DNA of 64,000 nucleotides from Fulvivirga ulvae (GTDB lineage Bacteria > Bacteroidota > Bacteroidia > Cytophagales > Cyclobacteriaceae). The notes under the pieces are model-generated. The model was not told the DNA's origin, ran no database searches, and was given only the letters and a program-made list of their open reading frames with translations. The position numbers and the translations under genes were made by a program. Positions 25,631 through 34,758 of this stretch are shown here, one piece after another. Within the stretch, counting starts at the first letter, position 1; each line of letters begins with the position of its first letter. The stretch spans positions 3,001,501 through 3,065,500 of the forward strand of contig NZ_CP089981.1 in NCBI RefSeq assembly GCF_021389975.1, read 5' to 3'.

Positions 25631-26110
25631 TTATACACGCTCTACTTTGCAGATATAACAGCCCGCCTCAGCATTCCGGACATGCAGGTACTCTACATCA
25701 AGGGTTGATTCGAATATTTCACTGATCAGCACATCTACATCATTGGTTCCCACGAGCTTTGTTAACACCATACGTTGAGCAGTATTGTACCCGATCAGGG
25801 TCAGAGGAAAATTAACGGGGTCGGCTTTGATTTCTTTTGGGAATTTATGAACATCGGCGTAAGGTTCTACATCAGCTGCATTTACAAAAACAGGCCCACT
25901 TTGATTGAAGGCATTATTTTGTTCAAAAGGCGAATGCAAAAATAATAACCGTCTATCCACACCAGGCTTGAACGGTTTTAATGACAACCTGCATGGTCCA
26001 GTACCCGCAGCGATCTCTTCCGTTACTTCAATACCAAATGCATCAGTTCTTTCTCTTTTAAGTTTATCAACAAACGTTTTATCTAAGGGTACAATTTTAA
26101 ATGTGTACAT
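25631..26110 (-). CDS. DUF1203 family protein
   Basis: 159 residues matching the DUF1203 pattern: CRLSLKPFKPGVDRRLLFLHSPF, then SGPVFVNAADVEPYADVHKFPKE, and the C-terminal EYLHVRNAEAGCYICKVERV. Members are small soluble proteins of unknown function found in many bacteria. The gene stands alone on the minus strand, with spacers on both sides. Nothing in the neighbourhood points to a specific role. Confidence 0.85.
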   Translation of the reverse strand: MYTFKIVPLDKTFVDKLKRERTDAFGIEVTEEIAAGTGPCRLSLKPFKPGVDRRLLFLHSPFEQNNAFNQSGPVFVNAADVEPYADVHKFPKEIKADPVNFPLTLIGYNTAQRMVLTKLVGTNDVDVLISEIFESTLDVEYLHVRNAEAGCYICKVERV

Positions 26111-26252
26111 AACCGATCTTTTTTACAAAATTCTGCTTTTTGGAAATGTTATACGACCCGAAAATTGCTGATTTACTTATGGCCATGGGGTGACCTGCAG
26201 GTTCCACCGAACGACAGCCGGTTCAATTCAAATCAGTATGAAAATAAAAGCA

Positions 26253-27086
26253 CTACGGCTTCCTCAATACCATACTGAGCACTGGAATGTCCGCATGAAA
26301 AACAATAGTATCAGTCATGCTAAGTAAATACGCCGGTTTACCTTTACGGGCATGCGTTATCATCGTGATGAGATCCGGCTTGTTTCGTTTCATAAATGCC
26401 AGCATACCTTTGTCTTTGTCGAAGTCGTTATAGATAAAAGATTGAAATTTAACCTTTGATGCTTTGGGTATGTATTTTGACATCCGGGCTTCAGCTGTTT
26501 CCGTATCGGTAAAGTTAGCCGGTGTGTTTATATATAAAAGTTCCACACTGGCGGCCATTATCTCTGCCAGTTGTATGATGGTCTCTATAGCATTGGAAAT
26601 GTCTTCTTCAAAATCGGAAAGAAACAATATTCTATCCACGGATTTCAGTTCCGAGTTCTTCTTCACCGATAATACAGGGCAGGTGGCCATACGGATAACC
26701 CTTTGAGTAGTAGAACCCACAAATAATTCTTTAGTCTCATCTGCTCCATGTGCTCCAATGGTAATCAGGTCCATCTTACGGTGCCTGGCAAACTCAGTAA
26801 TAACCTCATAGATGGTGCCTCCCTGCACATAGGTTTTCACTTTGCTCCTTTCAAATATGGCATCATTCAGCAGTTTCTCCATTTTCATTTCAGCTTCTAC
26901 CACACGGGCCTCCACTTCAGGAAACTCCTGCTGTGCCTGCAACGAAATACTGTTCCAGTCTGAGGGTGCATTTACCACATGAAGCAAGTGAACCTCAGCA
27001 TTGGTTTTTTCTGCTATGAATACCGCTTTTCTGGCTGCATTGAAAGAGAATGCTGAAAAATCGACAGGTACAAGAATATTTTTCAT
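26253..27086 (-). CDS. Universal stress protein with two tandem USP domains
   Basis: 277 residues. The first UspA fold (about 1-140) begins MKNILVPVDFSAFSFNAARKAVFIA and carries the nucleotide-loop motif TIGAHGADETKELFVGSTTQRVIRMATCPVLSV. The second (about 148-277) begins DRILFLSDFEEDISNAIE and is more degenerate: its end reads MITHARKGKPAYLLSMTDTIVFHADIPVLSM and lacks the full G-2x-G-9x-G-S/T loop. The N-terminal domain probably binds ATP and the C-terminal one may not. It is monocistronic. Confidence 0.93.
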   Translation of the reverse strand: MKNILVPVDFSAFSFNAARKAVFIAEKTNAEVHLLHVVNAPSDWNSISLQAQQEFPEVEARVVEAEMKMEKLLNDAIFERSKVKTYVQGGTIYEVITEFARHRKMDLITIGAHGADETKELFVGSTTQRVIRMATCPVLSVKKNSELKSVDRILFLSDFEEDISNAIETIIQLAEIMAASVELLYINTPANFTDTETAEARMSKYIPKASKVKFQSFIYNDFDKDKGMLAFMKRNKPDLITMITHARKGKPAYLLSMTDTIVFHADIPVLSMVLRKP

Positions 27087-27273
27087 GGGTATAGGGTTTA
27101 TTTAGATTTACTATCCATTCTGTAGACTCTATTATATCGGTCAGAGTATAAAATTAGAACCATACTCATGCTTTCGGTATGAGCCGAGTCAACAGCTCCT
27201 ATGACTTATGTCATGTTTATTTCACACCGGTTATTTTACCTTTCCTTTGTCTTTTGAAAATGACAACTGAGCT

Positions 27274-27592
27274 ATGATCGAAGTCTGGAGGTTTCTTGCG
27301 GGTATTGGTCTTTTCTTTTATGCCATGAACATGCTGGAAAACGTATTGAAGAAAGTTGCTCAAGGACATACACCACGACCTTAAGGATTTTGACAATACA
27401 GCTAACGATACCTTATATGAGTATTATGTTCAACTGAAGAAGAGCTGGCTGGAATTTGATATCTCATTTCAACGTTTAATAACTATCGGCAACAACTCAT
27501 TACTTTTTGAAGAACTGACTGTGGTTATGAAGGAAGCCTTTTTACACTACAACAATCAAAACGCACTGATTATAGAAGAGCTTAAAGGCTAA
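27274..27592 (+). pseudogene. Remnant of a Na/Pi-cotransporter (NptA/PhoU-like) gene
   Basis: An ATG at 27274 opens 36 codons (MIEVWRFLAGIGLFFYAMNMLENVLKKVA) that look like the first helix of a Na/Pi cotransporter family protein, then stop at TAA 27382-27384. From 27356 a second frame continues for 78 codons (LKDIHHDLKDFDNTANDTLYEYYVQL) with the helical look of the C-terminal PhoU-like tail of such proteins. The membrane core between them is missing. I read this as an internal deletion with a frame change. Family identity is inferred from short segments only. Confidence 0.45.
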
Positions 27593-27755
27593 AAAATTAT
27601 CGGAAGTAGAAACCTCAACATTGATGAACGTATAGCGTGAAATTCTTTCGGCCAAAAAATCTATACTAAGAGCCCTGGCATACTTAAAATTAAAAATAAC
27701 GCAGGCCCATGAATTTGAATTTTTACCTGAATTCTGGAAGGTAAAATTAATATAG

Positions 27756-28154
27756 ATGAAAAGTATCATAATATATTGGCTCCCTATGCCGGTTTTAGGA
27801 ATGATCAACGGAATCATCCGGGGCGCAGTTTACGGAGAATCTCTCGGCGAACCTCTGGCGCATCAGGTCTCGGCGATCACATTAATGGTTATACTACTGA
27901 TTTACGGGGTGGTTATACACCACAAGCTTGACCTGATCGGTACCCAAGATGCTTTTCTTCACGGGGTTGTATGGGTATCTCTCACTGTACTATTTGAATT
28001 CATCTTAGGGTTATGGATATTCAGGCAGCCAGTGAGTACTGTTTTGTACAACTATAACATGGCAGAAGGTCAATGGTGGCCACTTGTGCTGCTTTTTGTA
28101 TTCTTTCTATCTTTCCTGCTCAAAATTTTACCGAATAAGGCAAATAAACTGTGA
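27756..28154 (+). CDS. Small four-helix membrane protein of unknown function
   Basis: 132 residues with hydrophobic segments at about 5-25, 38-55, 65-88 and 108-125. The start MKSIIIYWLPMPVLGMINGIIRG and the short loop YGESLGEPLAHQVS look like a conserved uncharacterised inner-membrane family. I do not know its function. It lies 71 bp before the membrane cyclase gene on the same strand and could share its transcript. Confidence 0.75.
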   Translation: MKSIIIYWLPMPVLGMINGIIRGAVYGESLGEPLAHQVSAITLMVILLIYGVVIHHKLDLIGTQDAFLHGVVWVSLTVLFEFILGLWIFRQPVSTVLYNYNMAEGQWWPLVLLFVFFLSFLLKILPNKANKL

Positions 28155-28225
28155 TTTATCAATTCCACCTGCCAAACAATACTAAAATGGAGTAATTTAG
28201 ATTGGCAAATCAGCACAGTTGTACA

Positions 28226-29317
28226 ATGAAAAGAGCCACTCAGCTCCAGGTTAAACAATTTTTTATTCTCACCGTCATCTGGATGGCACTTGGTGTAGTT
28301 ATAGCTGTTTATGATCACCTGGTACTGCATACCAGTCAGTCTCTGGGTACTTCTGATAAATACTCACTGGCAGAAGGCATTTTCAGGAATTTGATTTCAA
28401 GCTTTATCGGCTCCATGCTTGGAGGCAGTTTTCTGGTTTTCTTTGTCAACGTAAAGTATCGCGATAAGCCCTATGGATATACTATTATGGCGGTGCTTTT
28501 ATTTTTTATTTTCGTTATGATATTTATTACCTTGCTGCTGGCCACGGTCATTGTACCACGTCAGACAGGACTGCCCTTGTCTGACCCTGTTTCTCAATCC
28601 GCTTTTAAAGCATTTGTTACTGACAGCTACCCATTAAAAAGCGCCCTGGTCTGGATCTTTATAGTGGCAATAACTCAGCTATTGCTCCAGGTCAGCAGCA
28701 AATTCGGGCAGGGCACTTTCTGGAACATCATCCGTGGCAAGTACAATACGCCTAAAGAGGAGAAGAGGATCTTCATGTTCCTGGACCTGAACTCCTCCAC
28801 TGCTATTGCCGAAGAGTTGGGTGATGAAACCTACCATGCGCTGCTTCAGGATTTTTTCTCGGATATTACCGATCCCATAATAAATAATATGGGCAACATT
28901 TACCAGTACGTAGGCGATGAAGTCGTTGTAGCCTGGACACTTGAAGAGGGAATAGAAAATGCTCATTGCCTGAAGTGTTTCTTTGATATGAAGCAGGTAA
29001 TGAAAAGAAAAGAGCAAAAATATATCCGGCGTTATGGCCTTGTACCTACATTCAAAGCCGGCTTACACTGCGGCCGCGTCGTAGCCGGAGAGATCGGGAT
29101 TATTAAAAGGGACATTACCTATTCAGGTGATGTTCTCAATACCACATCAAGAATACAAAGTATGTGCAAGGAACTTAATGTGGAGATATTGGCATCCTCC
29201 AACATATTGAAGGAACTGATACTATCTGACCGGTACACTTCTGAACCTCTTGGAGTTATTAAGCTCAGGGGAAAATCCAGGGAGATTGCTCTGAGTACGC
29301 TTAGGCCCGTGTTTTAG
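28226..29317 (+). CDS. Membrane-anchored class III adenylate/guanylate cyclase
   Basis: 363 residues from ATG 28226; a TTG start eight codons earlier is less likely. Four hydrophobic segments (about 8-32, 50-75, 85-110, 140-165) anchor a cytosolic class III cyclase domain at about 185-363. Metal-binding aspartates are in IFMFLDLNSSTAIAEELG and YQYVGDEVVVAW, and the C-terminal catalytic part is KAGLHCGRVVAGEIG..TYSGDVLNTTSRIQSMCKE. It should make cAMP (or cGMP) in response to something sensed in the membrane. A second class III cyclase and a Crp-like protein are also in this window. Confidence 0.9.
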   Translation: MKRATQLQVKQFFILTVIWMALGVVIAVYDHLVLHTSQSLGTSDKYSLAEGIFRNLISSFIGSMLGGSFLVFFVNVKYRDKPYGYTIMAVLLFFIFVMIFITLLLATVIVPRQTGLPLSDPVSQSAFKAFVTDSYPLKSALVWIFIVAITQLLLQVSSKFGQGTFWNIIRGKYNTPKEEKRIFMFLDLNSSTAIAEELGDETYHALLQDFFSDITDPIINNMGNIYQYVGDEVVVAWTLEEGIENAHCLKCFFDMKQVMKRKEQKYIRRYGLVPTFKAGLHCGRVVAGEIGIIKRDITYSGDVLNTTSRIQSMCKELNVEILASSNILKELILSDRYTSEPLGVIKLRGKSREIALSTLRPVF

Positions 29318-29514
29318 AAAGTTTGCGAAGTATCTAACCCTGTTGCTTGCATCAACTGAACGGGCAGCAGTAGCCTCCTTGAGTGGGTTCTTCCTTTCCT
29401 CCGAATGACTGCGGGAGCGGACCTGATTCATGACATTTATCATTTAAGTATATGAAGGTTTGTCATCGTCATCTTTCTATATGACGCTTAATTTTATATA
29501 AAATTAAAATGACA

Positions 29515-30027
29515 ATGAATGCAACTATTACAAACCTGACCGAGGCATTAGCCTATAAACTGAATGAACTTTATAGCGCTGAAAAGAAGCTGCAAAGTGC
29601 AATGCTACAATGCACTGAGCAAGTGAGTTCGCCAGCTTTAAAAAGCGAACTGTTAAAATATCGTGAAAGCAGTGGAGACAAACTGCTCAAACTGAATCGT
29701 ACGTATAGCTATCTCATGAAAGAACCAGGTCGCTGTACGGACAAAGTAATTGATGCACTGATTAATAGTATGAAGCAGGTGCTTAAAGCAACGATACCAG
29801 GAGAAATGAAGGATATATTGTTGGTTTCCTGCCTGAAAAATATCAATTACTACAAAATGGCCGGATACGAAACCGCACTGGTATTTTCATGGGAACTGGA
29901 GCTGGATACTGCCTCAGCTTTGCTTGAAGAAGTATTGAACTGGGAAAAGCAAACACATGCTGACCTATCGCAAATAGCCGTGCTTGATGTAAATATCAAA
30001 GCGGAGGAGTACAACAATAAAATATAG
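29515..30027 (+). CDS. YciE/YciF-like ferritin-fold protein (DUF892)
   Basis: 170 residues from the ATG at 29515 (an ATG two codons earlier is possible). It begins TNLTEALAYKLNELYSAEKKLQSAM, the usual opening of DUF892/YciF proteins. These form a four-helix ferritin-like bundle and are stress induced. The family's Glu-rich metal positions are partly present (Glu19, Glu23, and ELELDTASALLEEVLNWEKQTHADL near the end). It is followed after 4 bp by the flavin-fold protein, so the two are probably co-transcribed. Confidence 0.82.
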   Translation: MNATITNLTEALAYKLNELYSAEKKLQSAMLQCTEQVSSPALKSELLKYRESSGDKLLKLNRTYSYLMKEPGRCTDKVIDALINSMKQVLKATIPGEMKDILLVSCLKNINYYKMAGYETALVFSWELELDTASALLEEVLNWEKQTHADLSQIAVLDVNIKAEEYNNKI

Positions 30028-30031
30028 AAAC

Positions 30032-30487
30032 ATGCTGGGCAATCTAACAGACAGACAAATCGACTACTTACTATTCAGCCAGGTAATCGGTCGGATCGGG
30101 TGCTATGCTGACGGTGATATTTTTGTTGTGCCCGTGACTTACGTATTTGATGGTCACTATATTTATGCGCACTCAAAAGAAGGTAAAAAAATTGACATGA
30201 TGCGGGTGAACGGCGAGGTATGCTTTGAGGTAGAAGCCATGGATAATTTGGCCAACTGGCGTTGTGCTATCATTTGGGGGACCTATGAAGAGCTACAAGA
30301 TCAAAAGTTACAAAGAGAAGGCCTTCAGATACTTCAGGATCGCATCGGACCTTTGAGGACCAGTGAAACAACCTATTCACAGCGGCCAGCTACAATCCCC
30401 CAGATAGTGGAAAAGGAGAAAAAACCTATAGTTTACCGCATAAAAGTAGAGAAGAAAACAGGCAGGTTTGAAAAGAGCGGGAATTAA
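30032..30487 (+). CDS. Pyridoxamine-5'-phosphate oxidase-fold flavoprotein (NimA-like)
   Basis: 151 residues with the split-barrel FMN-binding pattern: LLFSQVIGRIGCYADGDIFVVPVTYVFDGHYIYAHS, then GKKIDMMRVNGEVCFEVEAM and NWRCAIIWGTYEEL. Proteins of this type bind FMN and include 5-nitroimidazole reductases and general stress proteins. It directly follows the YciF-like gene. The C-terminal 40 residues are basic and possibly disordered. Substrate unknown. Confidence 0.85.
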   Translation: MLGNLTDRQIDYLLFSQVIGRIGCYADGDIFVVPVTYVFDGHYIYAHSKEGKKIDMMRVNGEVCFEVEAMDNLANWRCAIIWGTYEELQDQKLQREGLQILQDRIGPLRTSETTYSQRPATIPQIVEKEKKPIVYRIKVEKKTGRFEKSGN

Positions 30488-30489
30488 TT

Positions 30490-31462
30490 TTATTTCCCTT
30501 TCTTCTTCAGCTTTTCCTGCTTTTTAAAGTACCTGCGAAACAGGAAGTTGTGCTTCATGGCTTCCATATTTTCATTGAATCGGGCCGTACCTGCTTCAAT
30601 GTTTTCCAGACTTTGATTGAGCTTATGCAGCACGACTGTATCTGAAAGCAAAGCCCCGGCCGTACCTTCACCTTCTTTAAGCTTTTGTAGCAATTCTCCC
30701 AGGTCATTGGCAGCTTTGGCGGTTTCCTCACTTGCCCGGTGAATATCTGACAAACTACCTTTCAGGTTCGAAACAAGGGCAGTATCCGTAATAAGCGTGC
30801 CTGCAAGCCCTTGTCCCTGCTTGATATCTCTGGCAAGATAGGCAACTTCACGGGCTGCATCAGATGCATTTTGACCGGCCATTTTGATATTAACTGCCGC
30901 CTGCTTCAGGTCTTTAGCCATGAGTGTATCGGATAATAGTTGCCACAGACTATTACTGTTGTTTATTTTACGGGTAATTTTTCTCAGATCACCGGTGATT
31001 ACTGCAATATTATCATTGGTGGTATTCAGTGTACGCAGCATCGCATCTGTTTCAATGGGCTGTTCAGAGTAGATCTTATCGCCCTCTTCAACCGGATCGG
31101 CTTTTTCTCTTACGGAATTAATGTTTATAAGCTGATTTCCCATAAGGCCATCTGTGCCTACCGATGCCACCGAATTCTTTTTTAATATACTGTCTGGCTT
31201 TTTTGTCAATAACCATCGTGACGAGTATAGAAGTATCGCTCTCAATGATTATCTCCCTTACTGTGCCTACATCAATACCGGAAAACCGGACGTTGTTGCC
31301 CGGTGTAAGGCCATTTACATTCTGAAAGCTGGCTTGTATGGTAAATGTGGAACCAAACAAATTCCTGTTGCGCCCTATCATGTAAAGGGAGAAGATCAGG
31401 AACATCAGGCCTGCAAGCACAAAAAGCCCAAGCTTGGCATTATCAATAGCTTTGGTTTTCAT
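30490..31462 (-). CDS. mlaD: MlaD/MCE-domain lipid transport protein, frameshifted at an A6 tract
   Basis: The N-terminal half (from ATG 31462) has a membrane anchor (AKLGLFVLAGLMFLIFSLYMIG) and an MCE domain (FQNVNGLTPGNNVRFSGIDVGTVREI). At 31178-31183 a run of six A on the coding strand shifts the frame. The original frame ends soon after, while the other frame continues with NSVASVGTDGLMGNQLININ and a long helical tail (AAREVAYLARDIKQGQG, repeated helices to residue about 320). Joined, the product is a normal MCE protein of about 320 residues with a coiled tail reaching toward the outer membrane. The break may be a sequencing error, a true mutation or slippage. The start overlaps the end of mlaF by 20 bp. 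Confidence 0.82.
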
Positions 31463-32228
31463 CTTTTCTGTCTTTTATACTGCTATCACTAATAAAAAAA
31501 TTGCGAACCTTTTCATCTTTGGATTTCCTTAGCTCGCTGAACTTACCTTCCTCGTAGCATTTCCCGTCGATCAGCATCACTACCCGGTTTGAGGTGATGC
31601 TGATACAGTTCATATCGTGGGAAATAATGATAGAGGACGCGTTATATTTCTCCTGTACATCAAGAATGAGTTCACTGATCTCCCTTCCGGTAATCGGATC
31701 CAGCCCTGTTGTAGGCTCATCGTATAATATTATTTCAGGCTTCAGTATCAGCGTGCGTGCGAGGGCTATTCTTTTTCGCATACCCCCGGAAAGTTCTGCC
31801 GGCATCATGTCCACGGTATGTGCCAGCCCCACATCCTCCAGGGCATCCATAACCAGTGCATCTACTTCCGACCTCTCCTGTGTCTCCTTCATCCAGTGCC
31901 TCCTTAGCGGAAACTCCAGATTTTCACGTACAGTCATGGAGTCGTACAAAGCATTGCTCTGGAAAAGAAAGCCTACTTTCACCCTCATTTTATCCAACTG
32001 TTGCCTGTTGTATTCGCTGATGTCTTTATCCAGCACTTTGATCCTGCCGCTGTCAGGATCCATCAGTCCAATAATGCACTTGATCAGCACCGACTTACCT
32101 GAACCCGACTTGCCCAGTACCACCAGGTTCTCTCCTTTATAAAGCTTCATAGAGAAATCCTTCAGCACGTGGTTATCACCAAATGACTTGTTCAATTTAT
32201 CTATTTCTATAACTGCCAGGCATTCCAT
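31443..32228 (-). CDS. mlaF: MlaF-type ABC transporter ATP-binding protein
   Basis: 261 residues, one ABC ATPase domain. Walker A is GKSGSGKSVLIKC, the Q-loop is FLFQSNALYDSMTVRENLEFPL, the signature LSGGMRKRIALARTL, Walker B ILYDEPTTGLDP and the switch His is in IISHDMNCI. FPL after the Q-loop and GLDP are typical of the MCE-associated ATPases that power phospholipid movement between membranes. It starts 3 bp after mlaE and overlaps the MCE gene, so E-F-D form one operon as in other Bacteroidota. No MlaB or MlaC gene is present. Confidence 0.93.
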   Translation of the reverse strand: MECLAVIEIDKLNKSFGDNHVLKDFSMKLYKGENLVVLGKSGSGKSVLIKCIIGLMDPDSGRIKVLDKDISEYNRQQLDKMRVKVGFLFQSNALYDSMTVRENLEFPLRRHWMKETQERSEVDALVMDALEDVGLAHTVDMMPAELSGGMRKRIALARTLILKPEIILYDEPTTGLDPITGREISELILDVQEKYNASSIIISHDMNCISITSNRVVMLIDGKCYEEGKFSELRKSKDEKVRNFFISDSSIKDRKDENQSY

Positions 32229-32231
32229 GGA

Positions 32232-33011
32232 TCAGGTAAGGTTTAAAAGGTCAGTAATCTGAACAGCGATCAGGTCTATAATAAATACCAGCAGCGATGC
32301 CACAACTACAGCCGAGTTTGCGGAGCGACCGACACCTTCGGTGCCTTTGGTAGAATAATAGCCTTTGTAGCAGCCGATCAGGCCAATGGCAAAACCAAAG
32401 AAGAAGGTTTTTACCAGAGAGGGCACCAGGTCTCCATAGCTCAAAGCATCAAACACCTGCGACCAGTATAAATGCCAGCTCACTGCTCCCCGGATGTTTA
32501 CACCCAGATAACCGCCATATAACGAAATTGCATTGGAAAGACTTGAAAGCACCGGCAGCATAAGTGTAGTGGCTAGTATGCGGGTGACTATCAGGTATTT
32601 GAACGGGTTGGTGCCCGATACCTCCATAGCATCTATTTGCTCTGTTACCCGCATGGAACCCAGTTCAGCTCCCATTCCCGAGCCAACCTTGCCGGCACAT
32701 ATCAGGGCGGTGATCACCGGAGATATTTCGCGGACAAGGGAAATCGCCACCATACTGGGCAGCATGGATTCCGCACCAAACTCAACCAACGTAGGCCGGG
32801 ATTGAATGGTAAGCACCAGCCCCATGATAAATGCCGTAATGCCTACAAGTGGTAATGATTTGTACCCAACCCAGTAGCATTGGCGGATAAATTCACGAAA
32901 TTCATACCGGGGCTGAAAGCCTTCACTAAAAAACCTTCCTGCAAATTTGGCTATATGGCCAACTTCCCGCAGAAATTCGCTTTTACTAAATATTGAGAAC
33001 AGATCGGCCAT
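32232..33011 (-). CDS. mlaE: MlaE-type ABC transporter permease
   Basis: 259 residues from ATG 33011 (MADLFSIFSKSEF). An ATG 36 bp upstream exists but lies in a duplicated leader and is disfavoured. Typical permease landmarks are FIMGLVLTIQSRPTLVEFGAESMLPSMVAISLVREISPVITALICAGKVGSGMGAELGSMRVTEQIDAMEVSGTNPF as an unbroken conserved block and the C-terminal GYYSTKGTEGVGRSANSAVV. It forms the inner-membrane channel of the MCE lipid transporter with MlaF and the frameshifted MlaD. Confidence 0.93.
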   Translation of the reverse strand: MADLFSIFSKSEFLREVGHIAKFAGRFFSEGFQPRYEFREFIRQCYWVGYKSLPLVGITAFIMGLVLTIQSRPTLVEFGAESMLPSMVAISLVREISPVITALICAGKVGSGMGAELGSMRVTEQIDAMEVSGTNPFKYLIVTRILATTLMLPVLSSLSNAISLYGGYLGVNIRGAVSWHLYWSQVFDALSYGDLVPSLVKTFFFGFAIGLIGCYKGYYSTKGTEGVGRSANSAVVVASLLVFIIDLIAVQITDLLNLT

Positions 33012-33035
33012 AACATATAATTTCTCAATAATAAA

Positions 33036-33095
33036 ATTGAGAAGCAAACCCGAAGATCGCCTTGATGTTGGTCAGGTGGTGGTATGATGCATGTC
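33036..33095. repeat. 60-bp direct repeat, copy 1 (leader of mlaE)
   Basis: This 60-bp stretch is repeated at 34078-34137 with two mismatches. On the minus strand it is the 5' leader of mlaE and ends next to a small hairpin (ctcaattttattattgag). Copy 2 is placed in the same orientation upstream of the Imm11-like gene. Confidence 0.9.
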
Positions 33096-33356
33096 ATATC
33101 CACGACTTTTTCTGTCAGCCTTATCAAGAGAATATTTTAATTGATTTATAATCAATCTGATAAATCCAAAAACAGGAGATGTTAAAAATGGTTGATAGAA
33201 TTATAATCAGAAATGGGTATAAATTGTATACCCGTACAGCCGTTATTCTTTATATCAACTGCAAGTTCTTTAGTAACAATAAAAACGTAGGACCAATACT
33301 ATTTGCCTCCAAAATTCTCTCCGTTTTTATTAAATAATTGCCTGATCTGCTAGAGA

Positions 33357-33950
33357 CTATAGAAAATAGGTAACGCTGCTAAAGTCTTCCACACCAATAA
33401 AATCCATTCCCGTACATCCTTCCAGGCGTTTAATTTTAATACCCAGCTTCTCCGATAAAATATGAAGTCGCGGCATTTCGGCCAATCTGAAAATTGATAT
33501 TTTCTCTTCAATAGCTTTTTCCCTGATGGCCAAGTAGTCTATCCGTCCCATATGCGATTCCTTAAGTATAGACCTCTTATACCTGGACTTCTTGAGGTCC
33601 ATACATTCAACCACATCAAGGAGATTTGCAATATAATATGTACTCTCTACCAACTTTCCTTTTGCATCCCTGATATCTACTTCAAAAAACTCTATATTCA
33701 GAGCAGTTTCTTCCAAGATCAACTTTAATTTTTCTGAAACTATCTTTAATCCAAGCGTATTGGGAATGCTGTCGGTAATTTTTACTCCAGAGTCCGGATC
33801 GAGCTGAAATTCCATTTTTTCAAGCATCCAATCCTTAGATTGTATTCCCCAGGATAAATTGTACCTCCTTCCTTCAAGTAATTCAGAGCACTTACTAATT
33901 TCAGCAAGCTCAGGATCATTCATCTTTTGTACCCAGCAATATAGTTCCAT
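33357..33950 (-). CDS. Orphan Imm11/DUF1629-like protein
   Basis: 197 residues with the DUF1629/Imm11 pattern: MELYCWVQ start, GLKIVSEKLKLILEE, the central YYIANLLDVVECMDLKKSRY, then ISIFRLAEMPRLHILSEKLGIKIKRLEGCTGMDFIGVEDF. Imm11 proteins are immunity partners of polymorphic toxins. No toxin gene is adjacent, so this looks like a solitary immunity gene, perhaps giving protection against neighbours' toxins. It lies between two copies of a 60-bp repeat, which suggests insertion or duplication. Confidence 0.7.
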   Translation of the reverse strand: MELYCWVQKMNDPELAEISKCSELLEGRRYNLSWGIQSKDWMLEKMEFQLDPDSGVKITDSIPNTLGLKIVSEKLKLILEETALNIEFFEVDIRDAKGKLVESTYYIANLLDVVECMDLKKSRYKRSILKESHMGRIDYLAIREKAIEEKISIFRLAEMPRLHILSEKLGIKIKRLEGCTGMDFIGVEDFSSVTYFL

Positions 33951-34077
33951 AATAATCTTGACACTTATAAGTCAACGTTATGTTTCAACGTGTTCCTTCA
34001 CTATCGGTAACTACGGTTAAAGATCTAATATTATCAAAAATGATCAATAAAGGAAAACGTCTCTCAATTTCTCAATA

Positions 34078-34137
34078 ATTGAGAAGCAAACCCGAAGATT
34101 GCCTTGATGTTGGTCAGGTGGTGGTATGACGCATGTC
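34078..34137. repeat. 60-bp direct repeat, copy 2 (leader of the Imm11-like gene)
   Basis: Differs from copy 1 at two positions only. It lies 128 bp upstream of the Imm11-like start on the minus strand and is preceded by a ctcaat..attgag hairpin like that of copy 1. Confidence 0.9.
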
Positions 34138-34207
34138 TCGTAAGTAGCGATAGTCTTGAGTAGTGGGACTCATTACTCAGGACTCAAGACTTCAGACTAT
34201 AAACCAT

Positions 34208-34268
34208 TTCCCAGTAGAGTCTCTCGAAGAGGACTCTACGACATTCAGAGGCACAATCTTAATATGGC
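34208..34268. repeat. Diverged dispersed copy of the 231-bp array element (left part)
   Basis: The stretch with ttcccagtagagtctctc, gaggactctacg and ggcacaatctt matches the first 60 bases of the units at 53212-54133, including the perfect gtagagtc/gactctac inverted repeat. Confidence 0.8.
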
Positions 34269-34346
34269 CGGTCAAAAAGCATCAATAACGAGACGGATAA
34301 AAGGATTTTGTGTTTACTGTTTTCCGGTCACTGCTTGTAGGTTAAA

Positions 34347-34376
34347 ACACCCCTATAATCCCCTCAGGAGGATAGT
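34347..34376. repeat. Dispersed palindromic element, also at 53109-53139
   Basis: The sequence cccctataatcccctc followed by ggaggatagt is the reverse complement, with a few changes, of the stretch at 53109-53139, whose core atccccttgaggggat is palindromic. In both places it lies near the 231-bp element. Confidence 0.65.
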
Positions 34377-34758
34377 CAGAGATGTGGAAATATTCAAATC
34401 CCAATTCTTTATTACACCTCGTTCCGTTTACTTGTTCATCATTCCAACCGATTGCCCAACACCGATCACCGGTTACCGAGTCCACTTCGGTCACCGATCT
34501 TTCTACTTCCAACTTACAGGACACCAATTTGCCTACCGCCTCCTACTCAGGACAGGCACGCTGATCGTGGTCAGAGAACAGACCATGAAGAAGGAAAAGT
34601 CGCAACCCCATAATAATAAATCAATACATTGATTATAAGCAAGTTAAAGGCATATGAAAATAATAAATCCCCAATAGTCTACCCATACTATTTTAAAAAC
34701 CACAACCGGCCTGCTCTTGTGAACCGATAATTTGGCTTTAGAAGTTAAAACCGTGTTC

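Larger units (their letters stand above)
33951..34758. other. Repeat-rich spacer without a convincing gene
   Basis: 808 bp holding copy 2 of the 60-bp repeat, a diverged copy of the 231-bp-array element (34208-34268) and a copy of a palindromic element (34347-34376). A plus-strand frame at 34156-34632 (158 codons) runs straight through these repeats and has no recognisable domain. I treat it as non-coding. Confidence 0.6.

Noticed and set aside
34156..34632. 158-codon open frame on the plus strand
   Set aside because: It runs through dispersed repeats and hairpins, has no recognisable domain and low protein-like composition, so I treat it as non-coding.
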